Origin: Hydrogenophilales bacterium | Lineage (GTDB): Bacteria; Pseudomonadota; Gammaproteobacteria; Burkholderiales; Thiobacillaceae | Assembly (NCBI GenBank): GCA_023258975.1 | Contig: JAHFRD010000001.1 | Coordinates: 409,571-473,570, forward strand | Length of the DNA: 64,000 nucleotides | Direction: 5' to 3' | Shown here: one piece after another, positions 7,568 to 15,207 of the stretch | Layout: every line of letters starts with the position of its first letter | Position numbering within the stretch: position 1 is the first letter of the stretch | Notes under the pieces: generated by a model | Database searches by the model: none | Told to the model about the DNA's origin: nothing | The model's input: only the letters and a program-made list of their open reading frames with translations | Position numbers and translations under genes: made by a program

Positions 7568-7577
7568 TGTATATACA
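7568..7577. promoter_or_regulatory. toxin-antitoxin operator/promoter
   Basis: The perfect palindrome TGTATATACA lies in an AT-rich patch (7561-7600) 27 bases upstream of the toxin ATG, in otherwise GC-rich DNA. It overlaps plausible -10 sequences for the leftward operon. The ribbon-helix-helix antitoxin is the likely ligand. Confidence 0.45.
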
Positions 7578-7674
7578 TGATAACGAAATAATAAGGCGGA
7601 AGCCGGAATTCTTTCCTGCAGGATGACTATCTCGTTGCCCTTTCGCCACGCAATCAGGCGGGCATAGCCTCTAG

Positions 7675-8160
7675 CTACTTCACGAAACGGGTGAACAGGC
7701 TTTCCAGTTCGCCGTGAACTTCCAGTCCCGCGTGGGCGATGGAGAGCATCCTGGGGTCATTCGCCTCCGCCTTGATCCGGTCGGCAGTTTGAAATGTGCC
7801 GCCGGTCAACTGATCCATCAATCCCTTGAGCGTCCTGTCCAAGTTATCGGATTTCATCGCGAGGTATCGGAAACTGAGGTGGTCCAGCGCATTGAGCAGG
7901 CGGTTGAGCCGCACCAGCATTTCGGCTTCCTTCTTGCGGCCCGCGTCGACATCCATTTGGTAATAGGCCTGAGCCAGGTCGACCAGGGCGTCGAGATCGC
8001 GCTGCAGCTTGTCCAGCAGGCTGCGCAGCTCCTTGCGGGATTCCCGCGCGTTGTGCGTATTGTTAGTGTAAATCCAGCCGCCGATCACCAGCACCCAGGT
8101 GAGCACCTGGGCAGCGGCGGGCCAGAAACCACTCGCCGCCTCAGTGCTTGCGGCGGGCAT
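7675..8160 (-). CDS. single-pass membrane protein, unknown
   Basis: A 161-residue protein with one N-terminal transmembrane segment (about residues 14-31, around VLTWVLVIGGWIYTNN). A long, helical cytoplasmic part of probable coiled-coil character follows (KELRSLLDKLQRDLDALVDL). No family is assigned. It is the last gene of a leftward four-gene operon and overlaps the upstream DUF4325 gene by 20 bases. It may anchor the ATPase/STAS pair at the membrane or act as its effector; this is inference from the operon. Confidence 0.65.
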   Translation of the reverse strand: MPAASTEAASGFWPAAAQVLTWVLVIGGWIYTNNTHNARESRKELRSLLDKLQRDLDALVDLAQAYYQMDVDAGRKKEAEMLVRLNRLLNALDHLSFRYLAMKSDNLDRTLKGLMDQLTGGTFQTADRIKAEANDPRMLSIAHAGLEVHGELESLFTRFVK

Positions 8161-8470
8161 CTTCCTCTTCAATGTATTGCCAGGCGCGGTCCACGAACAG
8201 GCGAACCGAGCATTTCAGGGAGAGCTGGCCGCGCAACTGTTTGGCGCTTAGGCCATATGCCCGTACCAGGCCGGCAAAGGCTTCGTCGAGAAATGAGGAG
8301 CCGTAGCCCAGCGCGCCGTCCATGTCGACTTCCACGCGGGCGTTTCCCTGCAGGGCGGGATAGAGCAGGTCTTCACGGAAGTGTTCGCCGGAAAACGGGC
8401 CGTCCGTGCGGTAACGTCCCGCAGGGTGGGGCGAGAAATCTTTGGCGATCGAAATCATCTTGGTGTCCAT
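8141..8470 (-). CDS. STAS-like DUF4325 protein
   Basis: A 109-residue protein matching the DUF4325 pattern: an N-terminal SPHPAGRYRTDGPFSGEHFR, then the STAS-like core ARVEVDMDGALGYGSSFLDE and AFAGLVR. STAS folds act as phosphorylatable switches in partner-switching systems (SpoIIAA type). DUF4325 proteins are often encoded beside GHKL ATPases, as here, where the ATPase stop is eight bases upstream. ATG 8470 is chosen; 8458 is also possible, and neither has a strong Shine-Dalgarno. Confidence 0.7.
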   Translation of the reverse strand: MDTKMISIAKDFSPHPAGRYRTDGPFSGEHFREDLLYPALQGNARVEVDMDGALGYGSSFLDEAFAGLVRAYGLSAKQLRGQLSLKCSVRLFVDRAWQYIEEEDARRKH

Positions 8471-8477
8471 TTCTTCA

Positions 8478-9503
8478 TCATGTCCGCTCGGGTTCCGCAA
8501 TGGACAGCGTCCATTGAATCAGGGTTCCTGGCAACGCGGGCGCCATGACCACGGTGCGCTCCGTCTGCGTGTCCACATCATAGCTATAAGTGCCGCGGTT
8601 ACTGTGGATTATCATGCCACCAATTCGGCTGGTACGCACGAACTCCAGCATCTCGGGCAGGCCCCGTCCGCGATACGGAAGTTTGGTGCTGCTACGGCGT
8701 CCTGCCGCTGCCTCGATGAGTTTCTTGTCGCGGGTCTTGGGGCGCCAATGTAGCAAGTAGTCTTTCAGCTCGGGCTTTCGCTTCAGGGATTCGGCAATGC
8801 CGATGCCCAGGTCGCAAATGGTGACGGTGAGCAGGTCATCCAGGCGTTGGGCGAACATCCACCAGGGTCTGGGTGCCACTTCCGTCGCGGGAATATCCGG
8901 GTAGGCATGCTGAATGGTGTTGGTGACGGCTTCGGTCAGGCTGCTATAGAGGCCCATTCTCACCTGCCCGTCAAAGCTGTTCGTGTATTCCGCCATCAAT
9001 TCGGCAAAACCCGCCGCATCCCCGGTCTTCCCCTTCACGAAATGCCAATGGCGCACATTTTCCGCCGTGATGGCTTGCCTCGGGCTCAAGCCCATCCATT
9101 GCAAGAGGCCGATGTGCTGGAAGAGCTGCTCGACAGTGTTGTCTTCCGGGTAATTGCAGGTGATCTGGCCTGGGTAATCCGTGAGCGCCTGATCGAGATT
9201 GGCAGTGAAGTAGAGCGTGCCACAAGGGTGGAGACGCTTGCTTTGGGTGAAATCGAGATGCACGCGGTGGCCTTGTGCCAGACCTTCACGCAAGGCATGA
9301 ACCAGTTTGAAGAGGGCTAGACGGGCGGCGGCATCCCCCAGGGTGAAATGCTCCGGTGTGCTGAGTCTGATGTTCCTGACGCGCCTGGGCGTGTGATCGC
9401 AACGGGCCTTCCGGCAGCGCGGGCGCTGATGACAGGCTCGCCGGCGGAGGGCTATGTTGTGGCGGACGATGCGTTCGCGTTGCCAGTGTCTTTGGCGTTT
9501 CAT
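8478..9503 (-). CDS. STAS-GHKL ATPase (histidine-kinase-like ATP-binding)
   Basis: A 341-residue protein. The basic N-terminus leads to a STAS-like segment (VHLDFTQSKRLHPCGTLYF, about 81-99). A GHKL ATP-binding domain has an N-box EAVTNTIQHAY (E191, N195, H199), G1 box CDLGIGI (about 230-236) and G2 box GRGL (about 279-282). There is no dimerisation/phosphoacceptor histidine domain and no membrane segment, so it resembles SpoIIAB/RsbW-type kinases or ATPases rather than a sensor kinase. The ATG at 9503 overlaps the upstream stop (ATGA). With the DUF4325 and membrane proteins it looks like a partner-switching module of unknown output. Confidence 0.75.
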   Translation of the reverse strand: MKRQRHWQRERIVRHNIALRRRACHQRPRCRKARCDHTPRRVRNIRLSTPEHFTLGDAAARLALFKLVHALREGLAQGHRVHLDFTQSKRLHPCGTLYFTANLDQALTDYPGQITCNYPEDNTVEQLFQHIGLLQWMGLSPRQAITAENVRHWHFVKGKTGDAAGFAELMAEYTNSFDGQVRMGLYSSLTEAVTNTIQHAYPDIPATEVAPRPWWMFAQRLDDLLTVTICDLGIGIAESLKRKPELKDYLLHWRPKTRDKKLIEAAAGRRSSTKLPYRGRGLPEMLEFVRTSRIGGMIIHSNRGTYSYDVDTQTERTVVMAPALPGTLIQWTLSIAEPERT

Positions 9504-9802
9504 GGCGCAGGTATGGCGGTCGAGCAGCCGCTGGCTTCCACCCATTCCGCGATGTCCTGGACCAGGTCTGCCGCGTGTTTCCGCACACCCAGGGCCATAT
9601 CCTGGGTGCGGAACATCCATTCCAGGCGGTCGATAACTTTATCCAGCTTGAGCAGAGCGGACTCCGAGGTGGCACCCAGGCCGGGGCGGAGGATGAACAG
9701 GCCGATCCGGTCTTTCTGGAAGCGCCGGCGGCGGCGGCATTCACCGTCCGCATTGACGTACCGAATCTCAATCAGCCGATTACCCGGACTGAAGCTTGGC
9801 AT
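9500..9802 (-). CDS. first gene of the ATPase/STAS operon, unknown
   Basis: A 100-residue protein with no family I know. It is a small alpha/beta-looking protein with a basic stretch (ECRRRRRFQKDR) and a helical end (VRKHAADLVQDIAEWVEASG). It is coupled to the ATPase by an ATGA overlap, and the operon promoter must lie in 9803-9870, next to the repressor operators. It may be the sensor or target of the module. Confidence 0.55.
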   Translation of the reverse strand: MPSFSPGNRLIEIRYVNADGECRRRRRFQKDRIGLFILRPGLGATSESALLKLDKVIDRLEWMFRTQDMALGVRKHAADLVQDIAEWVEASGCSTAIPAP

Positions 9803-9870
9803 CAGCGACCTCCCCTACTTAAACGGCTAACAGCGTGTGGATTAGGAGGATGCATTGTCACTTCATAAAT

Positions 9871-9886
9871 TAGCACCGTAGTGCTT
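9871..9886. promoter_or_regulatory. palindromic operator, copy 2
   Basis: TAGCACCGTAGTGCTT matches the palindrome at 4701 at 13 of 16 positions. It lies in the divergent region between the leftward ATPase/STAS operon and the rightward recombination operon, 42 bases from copy 3. Confidence 0.65.
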
Positions 9887-9912
9887 GCTTCGTGCTTATT
9901 TCACTGCTAACC

Positions 9913-9928
9913 TAGCATCACGTTGCTA
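9913..9928. promoter_or_regulatory. palindromic operator, copy 3
   Basis: TAGCATCACGTTGCTA, with the same TAGCA/TGCTA half-sites and 6-base spacer as the site at 4701. It ends 16 bases before the ATG at 9945, well placed to block the rightward promoter. Confidence 0.7.
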
Positions 9929-9944
9929 GTTTACTTAGGTAGCC

Positions 9945-10337
9945 ATGAACACCCAGTCCCTGATCAATCTCTGGAATCTCACCCAGATCCACGTCGGAAC
10001 CTCCGGCGCCCGCGCCGCGGCTGGCGTTCTGCTTAGCCTATACAACGGCCAGCGCTTCCCCTGCGACCTGACCGATTTGCGTCTGCTCGACGCCGCCCAG
10101 ATCGATGTCGCCATGGAGGTCATCCGCGGCGATGCCACGCACTGCCAGAGGGAGGTGCATGAATGGCTCAACCTGCTCACCGGACGCCGCGACTTTGGCG
10201 ACCGCTTCGAGCACCTGGCTCACGAATATGGGGCCTTCAAGCGCGGACGCGGATCGAAGGCCGCCCTGGCCGAAAGGCCAGTCAATCCGACTCATCTCGT
10301 GATCCGGTTTGCTGACTCAGCCGAGGCCGCCGCATGA
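9945..10337 (+). CDS. conserved phage protein, first gene of rightward operon
   Basis: A 130-residue protein. The segment GTSGARAAAGVLLSLYNGQRF, then DLTDLRLLD, is characteristic of small conserved phage/ICE proteins found near integrases (probably the DUF7673 group). Function is unknown. It is the first gene after operators 9871 and 9913, and its stop overlaps the next start (ATGA), opening a tightly overlapped operon that runs to the integrase. Confidence 0.7.
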   Translation: MNTQSLINLWNLTQIHVGTSGARAAAGVLLSLYNGQRFPCDLTDLRLLDAAQIDVAMEVIRGDATHCQREVHEWLNLLTGRRDFGDRFEHLAHEYGAFKRGRGSKAALAERPVNPTHLVIRFADSAEAAA

Positions 10338-10513
10338 ACCCCACCCCCGATCGCCGCACCGACCACGCCCTGGCCCAGGCGGTGCATACCGGCTGGCATC
10401 TATACCTCGGCAGCCCCATCGACGCCATCTACCACCTGGCGCTATCCGGCGTACCGCAGTCCGTCGCCATGCGCGTCCTATTCACGACTCATCGGAGAGC
10501 CTCCGGAAAATGA
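10334..10513 (+). CDS. 59-residue phage protein
   Basis: A short gene (MNPTPDRRTDHALAQAVHTG; ends THRRASGK). It overlaps its neighbours by four bases on both sides (ATGA), strong evidence that it is translated. No family is recognised. Confidence 0.6.
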   Translation: MNPTPDRRTDHALAQAVHTGWHLYLGSPIDAIYHLALSGVPQSVAMRVLFTTHRRASGK

Positions 10514-10968
10514 CCACCTACACCCTCGACCCCGCCACACCCGCAGAACTGCGCGCCGAGAACGCCCGCCTGCGCCTCACCGTCGCCCACCTGGCCGTCT
10601 ACGGCCGCGCCGTGCTCGACTGCCGCGACAACGGCGGCCTCACGCTCGCCCACCAGGGCTATCCCGCCTATCAGGCCCGCCACGCCATGGCGGCGCTGGA
10701 GGAATACGTCACCAAAGTGCTCGCCGGCGACTGTCCACCGCTGCGCCCCGAGCAGATCGCCGCCGCCTGGGAGCGCCACGCCAAGCACCCGCTCTGGGGC
10801 GAAGAGTACATGACCCGCGAGCGCTGGCAGGCCGCCGTCAACGACCTGCTCTGGCACCCGGAGCGCCAGGCTGCAGCCAGCACCGCCCCCACCCTACCGG
10901 TGGACGGCACCGTGGGCTTCGCCGACGAGATCGCCGGCCTTTCCAGATTTCATCAATCCCACGACTGA
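10510..10968 (+). CDS. hypothetical phage protein
   Basis: A 152-residue protein (MTTYTLDPATPAELRAENAR). The N-terminal helix (ELRAENARLRLTVAHLAVYG) resembles the leader of Ea8.5-type or other short phage proteins, but I do not assign it. Start chosen by the ATGA overlap with the previous gene. Soluble, function unknown. Confidence 0.65.
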   Translation: MTTYTLDPATPAELRAENARLRLTVAHLAVYGRAVLDCRDNGGLTLAHQGYPAYQARHAMAALEEYVTKVLAGDCPPLRPEQIAAAWERHAKHPLWGEEYMTRERWQAAVNDLLWHPERQAAASTAPTLPVDGTVGFADEIAGLSRFHQSHD

Positions 10969-10977
10969 GGCGCCGCC

Positions 10978-11151
10978 ATGGTCATCACTCTCCTCCCCGC
11001 CAGCCGCCTGCGGCTGATCGATGCCGCCCGTGCGGCGGTGCAGGCCGGTTGCGTCCTCTGGTGCAATGGTCGCGCCCTGGCAGCGGCCCCGCAACGGCCC
11101 GGCGCCCACTGGCACCGCGTCGGTGTGCGCATCGTCCCGCGTGAGGCCTGA
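10978..11151 (+). CDS. 57-residue phage protein
   Basis: A short gene (MVITLLPASRLRLIDAARAA; ends RVGVRIVPREA) nine bases after the preceding stop, with the next ATG following after one base. It is a basic protein with Cys-Val-Leu-Trp-Cys in the centre. No family is known; support is from gene packing. Confidence 0.5.
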   Translation: MVITLLPASRLRLIDAARAAVQAGCVLWCNGRALAAAPQRPGAHWHRVGVRIVPREA

Positions 11152-11152
11152 C

Positions 11153-11275
11153 ATGCCCGACCACTGCATCCCACTGGGCCACCTCATCATCGCCCTGATC
11201 CACCCGGCGCGGCCCTGGGTGCGCTCCGCCCCGACTGCCGCGGGCGTCGGCGTCTATCTGAGGACCTGGAAATGA
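11153..11275 (+). CDS. 40-residue phage microprotein
   Basis: A tiny gene (MPDHCIPLGHLIIALIHPAR) packed between neighbours, with its stop overlapping the next ATG. It has a short hydrophobic stretch but no clear membrane helix. Function unknown. Confidence 0.4.
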   Translation: MPDHCIPLGHLIIALIHPARPWVRSAPTAAGVGVYLRTWK

Positions 11276-11706
11276 GCGCCAGCCCCTTCGGCCTGCGCCA
11301 GGATGCCCCCGGCGTGCGGCGCATGCTGCAGCGGCTGGAGACCCTCGGACCCGCAACCCGCTACCGGCTGGCGCTCGAATGCCATCTCGATCAGAACCAT
11401 GCGGCCAACCTGGTGCGCCGCCTGCGCGCCCTCCCCGGCCTGATCCACATTGCCGCCTGGGCGCTGCCGGAAAACGGCCGCGGCCCGTGGACGCCGGTCT
11501 ATGCCCTCGGGGCCGGGCGCGACGCGCGCAAGCCGATCCCCTCGACTCCTGCCCAGAAATCCCGGCTGCGGCGTGCCCGACTGATCGAAAAAATCGGCGT
11601 CCACCATGCGGACCGCATCCTGCGCAGCCGCCAGGCAGGCGGAATCGACACGCTCGTCATCGACGGCCGCACCGTCTATCGGCGCGGCGAAGGCCTGCTG
11701 ATATGA
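11272..11706 (+). CDS. hypothetical phage protein, possible winged helix
   Basis: A 144-residue basic protein. ATRYRLALECHLDQNHAANL then VRRLRALPGLIHIAAWAL reads like a winged-helix DNA-binding fold, and the C-terminus (VIDGRTVYRRGEGLLI) is strand-rich. It overlaps both neighbours by four bases. No specific family is assigned. Confidence 0.6.
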   Translation: MSASPFGLRQDAPGVRRMLQRLETLGPATRYRLALECHLDQNHAANLVRRLRALPGLIHIAAWALPENGRGPWTPVYALGAGRDARKPIPSTPAQKSRLRRARLIEKIGVHHADRILRSRQAGGIDTLVIDGRTVYRRGEGLLI

Positions 11707-11792
11707 CCGCCCACGCCCTCGCCCGATTTTTCCTGCGCGCCGGACTGGTGCTGCTCGCGTGGGTGGCACTCACCGCCCTGGTGCAGCCATGA
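11703..11792 (+). CDS. 29-residue single-helix membrane peptide
   Basis: A tiny gene whose product is little more than one hydrophobic helix (RAGLVLLAWVALTALVQP) after a basic start. It overlaps both neighbours by four bases, which suggests genuine translation. Possible roles include modulating a membrane partner, but nothing specific can be said. Confidence 0.45.
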   Translation: MTAHALARFFLRAGLVLLAWVALTALVQP

Positions 11793-12823
11793 GCCGCTTC
11801 GATGCCCCCAGCGCCCTGGCGCTGCATGTTCTCGCCACCCTGCAGGAGCTCCGCGCCAACAGCGCGCGCCCCATCTCCCAGGCCGATCTCCTGCACGCCT
11901 ACTACCAGGCGGAAACGCCCGACCGCGTCCACGATGCCCTGGAAGAGCTGCTCGACCAGCGCCTCATCGCCACCCTGCGCCACACCCGGGACGGCGTCAC
12001 CCAGTCTGTCTACTGGCCCACCGGGCTCCACCCCCTCACCGCCCCCACCCTAGAGGAAATCGCCGCCATGTCCGAGTCCAAATCCGCCCGCCTCATCCGT
12101 CTGCTCGCCGCCTATGGTCGCCAGACGGCCACTGAACTGGCCCTCCGGGCTGACGCCGAAGGCGCCAACATCCCCGCCAAAACCGTGGGCGGCCTGCTCG
12201 CCTACGCCGTCAGCCGGGGCGATGTCACCGTCACCAAGGAAGGCGGTACCACCTACTACCAGGTGCGAGAGCACACGCCGGCCGATGCGGTAAAAGAGGA
12301 AACCCACCAGGGCCACGACCTGCTCCTGGCCCGAATTTCCGAACTCAATGCAGAACTCTCCGCCAGCCAAGCCAACGAGAAGGTGGAAAGCGATCGCGCC
12401 ACCGCGCAGGCGAACGACATCGCCGCCATCTGCCGGGCCCTCGACGTGCCCCACGCGGGGGCGGCCGTCGCGGAAATCCAGCATCTGGTGGCGATGTCCG
12501 AGGCCCGCACCGACCAGGTCTTTGGCGACCTGGGGCGCTACCGCGCGCTACTCGACACCCTCGCGACCGCGCTCGCGGTGGATAGCTACGACAGCCTCCC
12601 CGCCGCCATCGGCTGCCTGCAGGCCGGCGTACCCCACACCACGGCCTCCCCCATCGGCTACGCCGTGATGCTCGATAGTCCCGATATCGCCATCCATCCC
12701 GACCTGGAGGCCGCCCGCGCCGAGGCGATCCGCTTCCTGTTCGAGGATCACATCGAATCCGCCCACGTCGTCGGCGTCATCGCCACCGCCCGCAAGGCGG
12801 TTACCTGGTCGGATGCGGGCTGA
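11789..12823 (+). CDS. winged-helix and coiled-coil phage protein
   Basis: A 344-residue protein. Two N-terminal winged-helix-like repeats (about 10-75, including PISQADLLHAYYQAE; about 92-155, including RLLAAYGRQTATELALRADA) are followed by a coiled-coil region (ISELNAELSASQANEKVESD, about 180-215) and an unassigned C-terminal domain. The first ATG at 11759 is rejected for 11789, which overlaps the preceding stop. It ends four bases before the ParB gene, so it could be a DNA-binding partner of that protein. Confidence 0.6.
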   Translation: MSRFDAPSALALHVLATLQELRANSARPISQADLLHAYYQAETPDRVHDALEELLDQRLIATLRHTRDGVTQSVYWPTGLHPLTAPTLEEIAAMSESKSARLIRLLAAYGRQTATELALRADAEGANIPAKTVGGLLAYAVSRGDVTVTKEGGTTYYQVREHTPADAVKEETHQGHDLLLARISELNAELSASQANEKVESDRATAQANDIAAICRALDVPHAGAAVAEIQHLVAMSEARTDQVFGDLGRYRALLDTLATALAVDSYDSLPAAIGCLQAGVPHTTASPIGYAVMLDSPDIAIHPDLEAARAEAIRFLFEDHIESAHVVGVIATARKAVTWSDAG

Positions 12824-12826
12824 GCC

Positions 12827-14554
12827 ATGAACGCACCCACCGCCCCCGCAGCCCTCGCCACGCCGGAAACCCCCGTCCGGCAGGTGACCATCGCCCTGGC
12901 CGACCTCTACCCCAGCCCCACCAACCCGCGCCGGACCTTCCCCGAGGGGCCGCTCGCCGAACTGGCCGACACCATCCGTCGTCACGGCGTTCTGCAGCCC
13001 ATCCTGGTGCGGCCGTCTCCGGTGATGCCTGGCCAATACGAGATTGTCGCCGGCGAGCGCCGCTACCGGGCCAGCATCCAGGCCGGCCTGGCGGAAATCC
13101 CCGCCACCGTCCGCGACCTCACGGATACCGATGTCCTGGAAATCCAGGTGCTGGAAAATCTTCAGCGCGAGGACGTCCACCCACTGGAAGAGGCGGAGGG
13201 CTACCAGGTGCTCATGCTGCGCACCGCCTACACCGTCGAGGACGTGGCGGCCAAACTGGGGCGCAGCAAGGCCTACATCTACGCCCGCCTCAAGCTGTGC
13301 GCCATCACGGGCGAGGCGCGGCAGGCCTTCCTGGACGGCAAGCTGTCGGCCAGTGTCGCCCTGCTCATCGCCCGCATCCCGGTACCGGCCCTGCAGCAGC
13401 AGGCGACCCGTGAGGTGCTGGAGGGTTACGCCGGCCCGATGTCGGCCCGTCAGGCGTCCGAACACCTCCAGCGCAAATACATGCTCCGGCTGGCCGAGGC
13501 GCCGTTCCCGCGCGGCGATGCCAAGCTGCTTGCCGATGCGCCGAAATGCAAGGACTGCCCCAAGCGCACCGGCCACGCCCCGGAGTTGTGGCCGGACGTG
13601 CAGAGTGCAGACGTGTGCACGGACCCGGAATGCTACGGCGCCAAGCGCACCGCCTGGCGCGATCGCCAGGCGGAGGTCGCCGCCGCCGCCGGCAAGAAAG
13701 TCGTGATCGGTAAGGCCGCCGAGAAAATTGCCCCTTACGGATTTTCCGATTACAACCAGCACCTGTCCGGCGGCCTGGCCTATCTCGATGCCGTCGCCAT
13801 CGGCGCGCTGGCGGACAAAAAAGGCCGCGTGCCCACCTGGCGCCAGTTGCTGGCTGAATCCTGCCCAGAGGCCACCACGGTCATCGAGGATACCCGCCGC
13901 GGTACCCTGCACGAGGCGGCGCCGGTCGCGGACCTGCGCCAGGCGGCCATGAATGCCGGCATCAAGGTGGCCAGCACCCAGCGTGGCGACCCCAGCACCC
14001 AGATGGAGCGAGAGCGCGAGAAGGTGGCCCGTGACCAGACCGCTCGGCGCCGGGCGCTGGTGGAACAGATCGTCCAGGCCTCCCAGGGCATGCATCTCAG
14101 CCTCGACGAGCTGCGCAGCGTTGCCGCCGTCGCCTTCGATCACCACGACTTCGAGGCGCAGAAACTCGCCTGTCGGATCTGGGGCCTCGAAGGCAAGATC
14201 GAGCGCAGCCACTGCGCCGACCTGGTGGCCGCCATCCACCAGATGGACGGGGCGGACATCCACCGCGTCCTGCGCCTCATCACCCACGTCAGCCGCATCC
14301 ATGTCAACAGCTATTCGAGCGAGCCGACGAAATTGCCCACGGACCTGGTGGATGCCTGCATCGAGTGGGGGATCGATACGGATCTCGCCAGCGCCGGTAG
14401 CGGCAAGAAGGCGCCGTCTGGATCCGGGGTCGCCTATCGCCACCCTGACCCTGCTTCCGGCCTGAGCTGGTCCGGGCGTGGCAAACAGCCGGCCTGGGTG
14501 GTGGCGTGGCTGAAGGAGGGCGGCAGCCTGGATGATATGCGGGTGGTGAAATGA
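12827..14554 (+). CDS. phage ParB/Spo0J-like nuclease/CTPase-domain protein
   Basis: A 575-residue protein. The N-terminal ParB domain (about 18-110) shows SPTNPRRTF, then HGVLQPILVRP and the core GERRYRAS (the ParB GERRxRA motif). ENLQREDVHPLEEAEGYQ follows, then a KorB/ParB-type HTH (AKLGRSKAYIYARLKLC). A Cys cluster (CKDCPKR...CTDPEC, about 242-270) could bind zinc. No ParA partner or parS site is visible nearby, so a role in transcription or DNA processing is as likely as partition. Proteins of this design occur in lambdoid phages of beta/gammaproteobacteria near the integrase. Confidence 0.85.
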   Translation: MNAPTAPAALATPETPVRQVTIALADLYPSPTNPRRTFPEGPLAELADTIRRHGVLQPILVRPSPVMPGQYEIVAGERRYRASIQAGLAEIPATVRDLTDTDVLEIQVLENLQREDVHPLEEAEGYQVLMLRTAYTVEDVAAKLGRSKAYIYARLKLCAITGEARQAFLDGKLSASVALLIARIPVPALQQQATREVLEGYAGPMSARQASEHLQRKYMLRLAEAPFPRGDAKLLADAPKCKDCPKRTGHAPELWPDVQSADVCTDPECYGAKRTAWRDRQAEVAAAAGKKVVIGKAAEKIAPYGFSDYNQHLSGGLAYLDAVAIGALADKKGRVPTWRQLLAESCPEATTVIEDTRRGTLHEAAPVADLRQAAMNAGIKVASTQRGDPSTQMEREREKVARDQTARRRALVEQIVQASQGMHLSLDELRSVAAVAFDHHDFEAQKLACRIWGLEGKIERSHCADLVAAIHQMDGADIHRVLRLITHVSRIHVNSYSSEPTKLPTDLVDACIEWGIDTDLASAGSGKKAPSGSGVAYRHPDPASGLSWSGRGKQPAWVVAWLKEGGSLDDMRVVK

Positions 14555-15207
14555 GCGAGCACCCCATCCTGTTCTCGGCGCCCATGGTCCGCGCGCTCCT
14601 GGATGGCAGGAAGACGCAAACCAGGAGAATTGTGAATCCGCAGCCAGACCACGACGCCATCATCGCCGTTGGCGAGATTGGCACGTCACGTGGTGCGGCC
14701 TATGTGCGCTATCCGGATTCGGGTGGATTGACCACTCGGTTACCGTTCCCCTACGGCCAGCCTGGCGACAGGCTATGGGTGCGCGAGAACTGCCGGGCCG
14801 AGGAACTGGAAAGCGGCCTGGTTGGCGTGCGCTACCAGGCAGACGGCGCATTCCGTGAGATCGAGAACACGCAAGAGGCCGCTGAATCGTGGTTTGACCT
14901 GCGCCACTACGGCAGAGGGACGAAGGTAGGTCTGCTATACGGGCGCATCGTCCCATCCATCCACATGCCCCGATGGGCCAGCCGCATCACCCTGGAAATC
15001 ACAGGCATCCGTGTGGAGCGGCTGTTGATGATTAGCGAGGACGATTGCGCCGCCGAAGGAATTGCTCGGCCTGAATGGAATCGGAATGATACCGTGCTGG
15101 CATATTCGATTCCGTATCGCAATCTCTGGGAATCCATCCACGGCCTCGGCTCATGGCATATCAACCCCTGGGTGTGGGTTGTCGAATTCCAGCGATGCAA
15201 ACCCTAG
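14551..15207 (+). CDS. ASCH-superfamily phage protein
   Basis: A 218-residue protein. ILFSAPMVRALLDGRKTQTR is the hallmark start of a phage family related to ASCH domains, with PYGQPGDRLWVRE in the middle and PSIHMPRWASRITLEITGIR, then LWESIHG and NPWVWVVEF, near the end. These proteins probably bind RNA or nucleotides; exact function is unknown. Its start overlaps the ParB-like stop (ATGA), and its end overlaps the excisionase-like gene. Confidence 0.8.
   Translation: MSEHPILFSAPMVRALLDGRKTQTRRIVNPQPDHDAIIAVGEIGTSRGAAYVRYPDSGGLTTRLPFPYGQPGDRLWVRENCRAEELESGLVGVRYQADGAFREIENTQEAAESWFDLRHYGRGTKVGLLYGRIVPSIHMPRWASRITLEITGIRVERLLMISEDDCAAEGIARPEWNRNDTVLAYSIPYRNLWESIHGLGSWHINPWVWVVEFQRCKP

Noticed and set aside
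12548-14443. A long minus-strand open frame opposite the ParB-like gene
   Set aside because: Its composition is the mirror of the ParB gene in GC-rich DNA; it has no domain, while the plus strand has clear ParB motifs and operon overlaps.
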